From assembly GCA_015655225.1 (NCBI GenBank), contig JAATFK010000010.1:1-7877 (forward strand): a stretch of DNA of 7,877 bases, in the 5' to 3' direction. Shown piece by piece: positions 1 to 5,050 of the stretch. The notes beneath the pieces were generated by a model. That model ran no database searches, was not told where the DNA came from, and worked only from the letters and a program-made list of their open reading frames with translations. The translations under genes and the position numbers were made by a program. Source of the DNA: Solirubrobacterales bacterium. Its GTDB lineage: Bacteria > Actinomycetota > Thermoleophilia > Solirubrobacterales > Solirubrobacteraceae. Position 1 is the stretch's first letter. Each line of letters opens with the position of its first letter.

Positions 1-670
1 CCTCGATCCAGCGGCCCTCCGAGGACCGCCCCCACATGTTGTCGTCGATCGAGTAGGGCGCCGTCTCGGCGCTCTGGCCGGCCTGTACCTTGACCGGGAT
101 GCCGTGCTCGTGGGCGTAGGCGATCTCCTCGTCGCGGCCCATCCGCCAGGAGCGCACCGGCGCGATCACCTTCAGCTCGGGAGCGAGCGTCGCGATCGTC
201 GCCTCGATCCGGACCTGGTCGTTGCCCTTGCCGGTGCAGCCGTGCGCGATCGTGTCGCAGCCCGATCTGCGCGCATACTCGACCGCGAGCTTCGCGATCA
301 GCGGCCGCCCGAGCGCCGTGAAGAGCGGATAGCCGCCGCCGTAGAGCGCGTTCGCCTTGATCGCCGGCGCGAGGAAGTCGCGCGCGAACTCCTCGCGCGC
401 GTCCACGACATGCGTCTCGACCGCGCCGATCCGCTTCGCCTTCTCCTCGATCACGGCGTAGTCCTCGCCCGGCTGGCCGAGGTTGACCGTCAGGCAGACG
501 ACCTCCGCCCCGTACTCGTCCTGGATCCACTTGAGCATCACGCTCGTGTCGAGGCCGCCCGAGTAGAGCAGCAGGACGCGCGAGACCTCGGCCGGATCGG
601 CCTCGTAGCTCGCCGTCCGCGCGGGGGCGGTCGCGATGCGGTGGACTTCGGTCTGGGAGGGCTCGGTCAT
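1..670 (-). CDS. argG: Argininosuccinate synthase, N-terminal 223 residues (runs off the window)
   Basis: This enzyme joins citrulline and aspartate with ATP to make argininosuccinate, the penultimate cytoplasmic step of arginine synthesis. The P-loop-like ATP pyrophosphatase motif YSGGLDTS lies at residues 36-43. The second family signature, GCTGKGNDQVR, lies at about residues 144-154 and is followed by Ile where Phe is usual. PYSIDDNMWGRS, near residues 205-216, is also typical. The family is about 400 residues long, so the C-terminal half is missing because the window ends. The ATG at 670 is the only ATG/GTG start that keeps the first motif. It gives an N-terminal extension of about 27 residues compared with typical members, whose motif begins near residue 9. 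No Shine-Dalgarno sequence precedes it, but a TAGATT element ends 7 bases upstream, so a leaderless transcript is possible. It follows argD after 48 bases. The identity is very secure; the start is less so. Confidence 0.97.
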   Translation of the reverse strand, partial: MTEPSQTEVHRIATAPARTASYEADPAEVSRVLLLYSGGLDTSVMLKWIQDEYGAEVVCLTVNLGQPGEDYAVIEEKAKRIGAVETHVVDAREEFARDFLAPAIKANALYGGGYPLFTALGRPLIAKLAVEYARRSGCDTIAHGCTGKGNDQVRIEATIATLAPELKVIAPVRSWRMGRDEEIAYAHEHGIPVKVQAGQSAETAPYSIDDNMWGRSSEGRWIE

Positions 671-677
671 GGGCGCC

Positions 678-683
678 AATCTA
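678..683 (-). promoter_or_regulatory. Possible -10 element for a leaderless argG transcript
   Basis: Read on the minus strand this is TAGATT, which fits the actinobacterial pattern TANNNT. It lies 7 bases before the argG ATG, the spacing expected if transcription starts at or next to the start codon. A poor -35 match (TCGACT, positions 699-704) lies 15 bases further up, which is shorter than usual. The lack of any purine-rich ribosome binding site before argG gives indirect support. A six-base match in a 48-base gap can easily arise by chance. Confidence 0.25.
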
Positions 684-718
684 CGCGATGGTTGAAGGAG
701 TCGACCGCGACGCGCGGC

Positions 719-1867
719 CTAGAGGAGCGCGGCGAGGCGGGCGAGCGCGTCGTCGACCTCAGCCTCGCCGAGGATCAGCGCGGGCAGCATGCGGACGGTC
801 TCGGGGCCGGTCGCGTTGAGGACGAGCCGCTGCTCCAGCAGCGCGCGCCGCACGAGCGCGGGCGCCCCGTCCACGTCGAAGGCGATCATCAGGCCGACGC
901 CGCGGACGTTGCGCACGCCCGGCAGCGCTCGCAGCCCGTCGCGCAACCGCTCGCCCAGCTCGCCGACGCGGACCAGCAGCGCCGGATCCTCCAGCACGTC
1001 GAGCGACGCGTTGGCGGCGGCCGCGATCAGTGGGCCGCCGGCGAACGTCGAGCCGTGGTCGCCGGGCGTGAACACGTCCGCGAGCCGCGGGCCGGTCACG
1101 AGCGCGCCGATCGGGAGCCCGCCGCCGAGCGCCTTCGCGCTCGTGAGCGCGTCGGGGACGACGCCGGTCTGCTCGTAGGCCCACATCGTCCCGGTCCGCC
1201 CGAGCCCGGTCTGGATCTCGTCGAAGATCAGCGCGGCGCCGCTGCGATCGCACGCGGCGCGCGCCGCCGCCAGCACCTCGACGGGCAGCTGGTGGACGCC
1301 GCTCTCCCCCTGGATCGGCTCCAGCAGGACGCCGGCGGTGCGGTCGCCGACGGCCGCCTCGATCGCCGCGGCGGTCGGCTCGACGACGACGAAGCCGGGG
1401 ACGAGCGGCGCGAACGGCGCCTGCTTCGCCTCCGACGGCGTCGCCGAGAGCGCGCCGTAGGTGCGGCCGTGGAACGCGCCGTGCACGACGACGATCTCGC
1501 CCCGCGGGCGCGCCTTGCGCATCAGCTTGATCGCGGCCTCGTTCGCCTCCGCGCCGGAGTTGCAGAAGAAGACCTTGCCGCCGAGCGAGCTGCGCGCCAG
1601 CCGTCCCGCGAGCCGCATCGCCGGCTCGTTGTAGAAGAGGTTCGTCACGTGCATCAGCCGGCCGGCCTGCTCGCGCACGGCCGCGACGACCGCCGGATGG
1701 CAGTGGCCGACGTTCACGACCGAGATGCCGGAGAGGAAGTCGAGGTACTCGTTGCCCTCGGCGTCCCACAGCCGCAGCCCCTCGCCGCGCACCAGCTCGA
1801 CGGGGTAGCGCGCGTAGGACGCGATCACGTGGTCGGCCTCGAGCGCCTGGAGATCGGTGAGCGTCAT
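719..1867 (-). CDS. argD: Acetylornithine aminotransferase (class III PLP enzyme)
   Basis: It transfers an amino group from glutamate to N-acetylglutamate 5-semialdehyde, giving N-acetylornithine. In some bacteria the family also serves lysine synthesis. The 382 residues match the usual 380-405. Cofactor features are all present: SGAEANE at 104-110 for the phosphate, DEIQTG at 216-221 with the Asp that contacts the pyridine nitrogen, the Schiff-base lysine K245 in TSAKALGGG, and HGSTFAGG at 271-278. LLEPIQGE at 181-188 and VRMLPAL near 358-364 are also typical. The ATG shares one base with the argB stop (TGATG), implying translational coupling. A weak GTGAGG lies 11 bases upstream. The gene ends in TAG at a normal family length, and the frame stays open from there into argG 48 bases later. 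Other class III aminotransferases such as ornithine or GABA transaminase are alternatives by fold, but the operon context settles the call. Confidence 0.97.
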   Translation of the reverse strand: MTLTDLQALEADHVIASYARYPVELVRGEGLRLWDAEGNEYLDFLSGISVVNVGHCHPAVVAAVREQAGRLMHVTNLFYNEPAMRLAGRLARSSLGGKVFFCNSGAEANEAAIKLMRKARPRGEIVVVHGAFHGRTYGALSATPSEAKQAPFAPLVPGFVVVEPTAAAIEAAVGDRTAGVLLEPIQGESGVHQLPVEVLAAARAACDRSGAALIFDEIQTGLGRTGTMWAYEQTGVVPDALTSAKALGGGLPIGALVTGPRLADVFTPGDHGSTFAGGPLIAAAANASLDVLEDPALLVRVGELGERLRDGLRALPGVRNVRGVGLMIAFDVDGAPALVRRALLEQRLVLNATGPETVRMLPALILGEAEVDDALARLAALL

Positions 1868-2727
1868 CAGTCGGCCGGCCTCACCATCGTGCCGAGGCCC
1901 GCGTCCGTGAACAGCTCCAGCAGGAGCGAGTGGGGCACGCGACCGTCGACGATCACGGCCGAGCTGACGCCGCCGTGGATCGCCTCGACGGCGGCGGCGA
2001 GCTTCGGCCGCATCCCGCCGGCGATCGTGTCGAGCACCTTCGAGACTTCGTCGGCGGAGACCTCCGAGATCACGCTCTCGGGGTCGGTGGGGTCGCGCAG
2101 CCAGCCGCGCACGTCGGTCAGGAACATCACCTTGTAGGCCTTCAGCGCCCGGGCGACGGCGCCGGCCGCCTCGTCCGCGTTGATGTTGTACGAGTTGCCC
2201 TCGCGATCGGCGCCGACCGAGGCGATCACGGGGATGTAGTCCTGCGCGATGTGCGTGATGACGTCCACGTTGACGCGGTCGATCCGCCCGACGAAGCCGA
2301 TGTCGTCGCCGTTCGGCGCGGCCTGCCGGACGGCGCGGAACAGCAGGCCGTCGTCGCCGCAGAGCCCGACGGCCGGCTGGCCGTGGCGGTTGATCCGCAG
2401 CACGATGTCCTTGTTGACCTTGCCGACGAGGACCATCTTCGCGACCTCGACGGTCTTCTCGTCGGAGACGCGCAGGCCGCCGACGAACTCGACCGGGAGG
2501 CCGAGCTGCTCCATGTAGCTGGTGATGTCGGGGCCGCCGCCGTGCACCACGATCGGGTTCAGGCCGACGTACTTGAGCAGGACCACGTCGCGGGCGAACT
2601 CCTCCCGCAGCGCGGCGTCGGTCATCGCCGCGCCGCCGTACTTGATCACGACGGTGCGGCCGTGGAACTCGCGGATGTACGGGAGCGCCTCGAGGAGCGT
2701 CGCGACGTCGCGCGTGGGACCGGGCAT
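1867..2727 (-). CDS. argB: N-acetylglutamate kinase, probably the arginine-inhibited type
   Basis: It phosphorylates N-acetyl-L-glutamate with ATP, the committed step that is usually feedback-controlled. The amino acid kinase fold is seen in VVIKYGG (lysine K29, glycines 31-32), VVHGGGPD at 60-67, the substrate-side stretch FVGGLRVSDEKTVEVAK at 81-97, NINADEAAG at 181-189 and the nucleotide-side GGMRPKL at 237-243. Residues about 5-21 form a predicted N-terminal helix (LLEALPYIREF) ahead of the kinase core. Arginine-inhibited hexameric kinases have this helix, and the arginine-insensitive E. coli enzyme lacks it. The length of 286 residues is normal. The ATG overlaps the argJ stop by one base as TGATG and has no obvious ribosome binding site, so reinitiation by ribosomes leaving argJ is likely. 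The identity is certain; arginine sensitivity is inferred from the helix only. Confidence 0.97.
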   Translation of the reverse strand: MPGPTRDVATLLEALPYIREFHGRTVVIKYGGAAMTDAALREEFARDVVLLKYVGLNPIVVHGGGPDITSYMEQLGLPVEFVGGLRVSDEKTVEVAKMVLVGKVNKDIVLRINRHGQPAVGLCGDDGLLFRAVRQAAPNGDDIGFVGRIDRVNVDVITHIAQDYIPVIASVGADREGNSYNINADEAAGAVARALKAYKVMFLTDVRGWLRDPTDPESVISEVSADEVSKVLDTIAGGMRPKLAAAVEAIHGGVSSAVIVDGRVPHSLLLELFTDAGLGTMVRPAD

Positions 2728-3962
2728 CAGGTCGTGTAGTCCGCGTTGATCGTCACGTACTCGTGCGAGAGGTCGGAGAAGAAGACCTCCGTCTCGGCGC
2801 CCTCGCCGGCGAGCGCGACGTGGTACTCGACCTCGTCGACCTGGACCGCCTGCTCCAGCGCGCTCGCGTCGAAGCGCAGCGGCTCGCCCGCCGAGCAGAC
2901 CTGGACGCCCTCGATCGCGACGTCGAACACGAGCGGCGCGTGGTCGGTCAAAGCGCCGCCGAGCGCCTGAGCGATCCGCCCCCAGTTGGGGTCGCCGCCG
3001 TGCAGCGCGGCCTTCACGAGCGGCGAGTTGGCGATCGCGCGCGCGGCCCGCTCGACCCGCTCGGGATCCTCGCCCTGGACGACGACGCGGCCGATCCGTC
3101 TCGCGCCCTCTCCGTCGTGGACGATCATCAGCGCGAGCTGGCGCAGGAGCGCGTCGAGCGCCTCGCCGAGCGCCAGCTCGTCGTCGGACTCCGGGGCGAC
3201 GACGACGCCGCTGGCGCCGCTCGCGATCAGGATCACGGTGTCGTTGGTCGACAGCTGGCCGTCGACCGAGATGCGGTCGAAGGAGCGTCTGACGGTCACG
3301 CCCAGCAGCAGGTCGGCGGTCTCGGCGTCGAGGACCGCGTCGGTCTGCACGAAGCAGAGCATCGTCGCGTAGTTCGGAGAGATCATCCCGGCGCCCTTCG
3401 CCTGGGCGCTGAGCCGCACCTCGCCGGAGGGCAGCGTCACCGTCAGCGACGCCTGCTTGGCGCTCACGTCGGTCGTGCGGATCGCCTCCGCGAAGTCGGC
3501 CTCGCCGTCGGCGCGCAGCTCGGCGTGCGCGACCTCCAGGCCGCTGACGATCCGGTCGACCGGGAGCTGGACGCCGATCACGCCGGTCGAGCCGACCGCG
3601 ACCTGATCGCTCGCGATCGCGGTCAGCCGCTCGGTCGCGAGCTGCGTCGCGGTCACCGCGTCGATCCCCTCCGAGCCGGTCACGGCGTTCGCGTTGCCGG
3701 AGTTCGCGACGACCGCGCGCAGGTGCTCGCCGTCGCAGCGGTCGCGACTCACGATCACCGGCGCGGCGAGCACGCCCGAGCGGGTGTAGCGGGCGGCGCT
3801 GACGGCGTCGGGCGCGTCGCAGACGAGCAGACCGAGGTCCCGCGCGCCGTCGGGCTTGATCCCGCAGGCGACGCCGGCCGCGCGGAAGCCGCCGGGCAGC
3901 CCCTTCGTGCGCTCCTGGACATGAGCGGGGCGCGGGACCCAGCGGGAGCTGAAGAACGTCAC
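2727..3962 (-). CDS. argJ: Glutamate N-acetyltransferase / ornithine acetyltransferase (self-cleaving)
   Basis: It moves the acetyl group from N-acetylornithine to glutamate, which closes the acetyl cycle. Some members also use acetyl-CoA, and that cannot be told from sequence. The self-cleavage site KGAGMISPNYATML is at 189-202, with the nucleophile Thr200 becoming the N-terminus of the beta chain. The oxyanion-hole stretch STGVIG is at 125-130, NSGNANAVTG at 87-96, HGGDPNWGRI at 321-330 and the typical C-terminus INADYTT. I start it at the GTG at 3962, giving 411 residues, a normal length. This GTG overlaps the argC stop as GTGA (4 bases) and has AGGAAGG at 3969-3975, 6 bases upstream. The open frame extends back to about 4631, but that extension is arginine-rich nonsense inside argC. 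ArgJ makes a separate argE unnecessary in this operon. Confidence 0.96.
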   Translation of the reverse strand: MTFFSSRWVPRPAHVQERTKGLPGGFRAAGVACGIKPDGARDLGLLVCDAPDAVSAARYTRSGVLAAPVIVSRDRCDGEHLRAVVANSGNANAVTGSEGIDAVTATQLATERLTAIASDQVAVGSTGVIGVQLPVDRIVSGLEVAHAELRADGEADFAEAIRTTDVSAKQASLTVTLPSGEVRLSAQAKGAGMISPNYATMLCFVQTDAVLDAETADLLLGVTVRRSFDRISVDGQLSTNDTVILIASGASGVVVAPESDDELALGEALDALLRQLALMIVHDGEGARRIGRVVVQGEDPERVERAARAIANSPLVKAALHGGDPNWGRIAQALGGALTDHAPLVFDVAIEGVQVCSAGEPLRFDASALEQAVQVDEVEYHVALAGEGAETEVFFSDLSHEYVTINADYTT

Positions 3963-4957
3963 AGGATCCCTTCCTGCTCGGGCAGGCCGAACATCAGGTT
4001 GAGGTTCTGGACCGCCTGCGAGGACGTTCCCTTCCAGAGGTTGTCGATCGCCGAGAAGACGAGCACGCGGTCGCTGCGCGCGTCGTGGTGGACCGAGATG
4101 CGGCAGAAGTTCGTCTCGCGCACGTCGCGGACGCCGGGCGCGACCGTCGTCAGTTCGACGAACGGCTCGTCGTCGTAGGCCTCGGCGAACAGCTCGTCCA
4201 GCTCCTGCTGGGAGACGGCGCGCGAGGGCCGCACGTAGGCGGAGATCAGCTCGCCCTGGTCGAGCGGGACGAGGTGCGGCACGAACGTGCAGGTGACGGG
4301 CGCGCCAAGCAGCTCCAGCTCCTGGTCGATCTCGGGCGCGTGGCGGTGCCCGGCGATCCCGTAGGGCGAGACGTTCTCGTCGACCGAGACGAAGTGGGTG
4401 CGGTCGGTCGCGGCGCGGCCGGCGCCGGAGACGCCCGTCTTCGCGTCGATCACGAGGTCGCCGATCAGGCCGGCGCGCGCGAGCGGCGCGAGGCCGAGTA
4501 GGGCGGCGGTCGGGAAGCAGCCGGGGTTCGCGACCACGTCGGCCTCCGCGATCGCGTCGCGGTAGCCCAGCTCGGGCAGGCCGTAGACGGCGTCGGCGAT
4601 CATCTCCGGCGCCTCGTGCGGCCCGTACCACTGCTCGTAGGTCGCTTGGTCGCGCAGGCGGAAGTCAGCCGAGAGGTCGACCACGCGCACGTCGCGGGCG
4701 CGCAGCGCGGCGACGACCGGCGCGGCGGCGTGGTGCGGATAGGCGACGATCGCGGCGTCGACCTCGGCGTGGCGCGCGAGGTCCAGCTCCTCCATCGTCA
4801 GCGGGACGCGGTGGTGCGGGTAGAGCGCGTCGAGCCGCCGGCCGGCGTCCGAGCGCGAGGTGAGCGCGGCCAGCTCGAAGCTCGGGTGGCGCCAGAGGAG
4901 CGCGGCGGCGAGCGCGCCGGCGTAGCCGGAGGCGCCGAGGACGGCGACGTCAGGCAC
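3959..4957 (-). CDS. argC: N-acetyl-gamma-glutamyl-phosphate reductase
   Basis: This NADPH-dependent enzyme reduces N-acetylglutamyl 5-phosphate to the semialdehyde, the substrate of ArgD. The nucleotide-binding loop is GASGYAG at residues 8-14. The catalytic cysteine is C147 in NPGCFPT. KTGVSGAGR at 173-181 and HRHAPEI at 204-210, which holds the conserved active-site histidine, are typical, as is the C-terminal KGTSSQAVQNLN, where many relatives have SGQ or AGQ. The 332 residues fit the 310-350 range. The start is a GTG at 4957. It is chosen because GGAGGA sits 7 bases upstream and the glycine loop then lies at the normal distance from the N-terminus. The ribosome binding site and start codon both lie inside the apparent lost tail of pheT. 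The stop overlaps argJ by 4 bases. Confidence 0.97.
   Translation of the reverse strand: MPDVAVLGASGYAGALAAALLWRHPSFELAALTSRSDAGRRLDALYPHHRVPLTMEELDLARHAEVDAAIVAYPHHAAAPVVAALRARDVRVVDLSADFRLRDQATYEQWYGPHEAPEMIADAVYGLPELGYRDAIAEADVVANPGCFPTAALLGLAPLARAGLIGDLVIDAKTGVSGAGRAATDRTHFVSVDENVSPYGIAGHRHAPEIDQELELLGAPVTCTFVPHLVPLDQGELISAYVRPSRAVSQQELDELFAEAYDDEPFVELTTVAPGVRDVRETNFCRISVHHDARSDRVLVFSAIDNLWKGTSSQAVQNLNLMFGLPEQEGIL
3969..3975 (-). promoter_or_regulatory. Ribosome binding site that decides the argJ GTG start
   Basis: The minus strand reads AGGAAGG here, 6 bases before the GTG at 3962. It lies inside the last codons of argC and supports choosing this GTG over any start further upstream in the same open frame. 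Confidence 0.7.
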
Positions 4958-5036
4958 GGATCGCTCCTCCCACGCCCGCGAGCGCCGTCTCGATCTTCGC
5001 CCGCCGGGCGGAGACCTCCTCGTCGGTCAGGGTCCG
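4950..5036 (-). pseudogene. Apparent detached C-terminal tail of PheT beyond an in-frame TAG
   Basis: Directly after the TAG at 5037-5039 the same frame runs for 28 codons and ends in TGA at 4950-4952. It begins RTLTDEEV and ends GGAIRA. In the PheT family the FDX-ACB domain ends with a stretch of the type (D/E)RTLTDEEV, then a helix and a short strand ending near LR. This tail therefore looks like the missing end of the domain, with only one codon altered to TAG. No separate start codon or ribosome binding site would make it a gene on its own. It overlaps the argC start by 8 bases. Whether it is translated by read-through, lost, or only appears detached because of a base error cannot be decided here. 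Confidence 0.85.
4965..4970 (-). promoter_or_regulatory. Strong ribosome binding site for argC
   Basis: The minus strand reads GGAGGA, 7 bases before the GTG at 4957. It is the clearest Shine-Dalgarno sequence in the window. It lies within the would-be coding tail of pheT, where it encodes Gly-Gly-Ala, so argC translation does not depend on pheT being read to its original end. Confidence 0.8.
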
Positions 5037-5050
5037 CTAGGGGGAGCGGA
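5033..5050 (-). repeat. Small inverted repeat enclosing the pheT TAG
   Basis: On the minus strand TCCGCT and AGCGGA form a perfect 6-base-pair stem around the loop CCCCCT. The T of the TAG is the last loop base, and its A and G begin the second arm. No T-run follows in the transcript, so it is not a typical intrinsic terminator. In DNA this rich in G and C a 6-base stem is not rare. Confidence 0.5.

Noticed and set aside
104..2137. A 677-codon plus-strand open frame antisense to argG, argD and part of argB
   Set aside because: It is very rich in Arg, Asp, Ala and Gly with no domain, and it lies opposite three certain genes. It is a shadow of the high-GC third-position bias.
3963..4631. N-terminal extension of argJ up to about 4631
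   Set aside because: The extra 223 residues are arginine-rich out-of-frame argC. A GTG with a ribosome binding site at 3962 gives the normal ArgJ length.
719..5039. Genome-wide reassignment of TAG to a sense codon
   Set aside because: ArgD ends at TAG with a normal length and C-terminus, so TAG acts as a stop in at least one gene. One anomalous TAG in pheT is not enough to claim recoding.
5033..5050. Intrinsic terminator between pheT and argC
   Set aside because: The stem is only 6 base pairs and no T-run follows on the minus strand.
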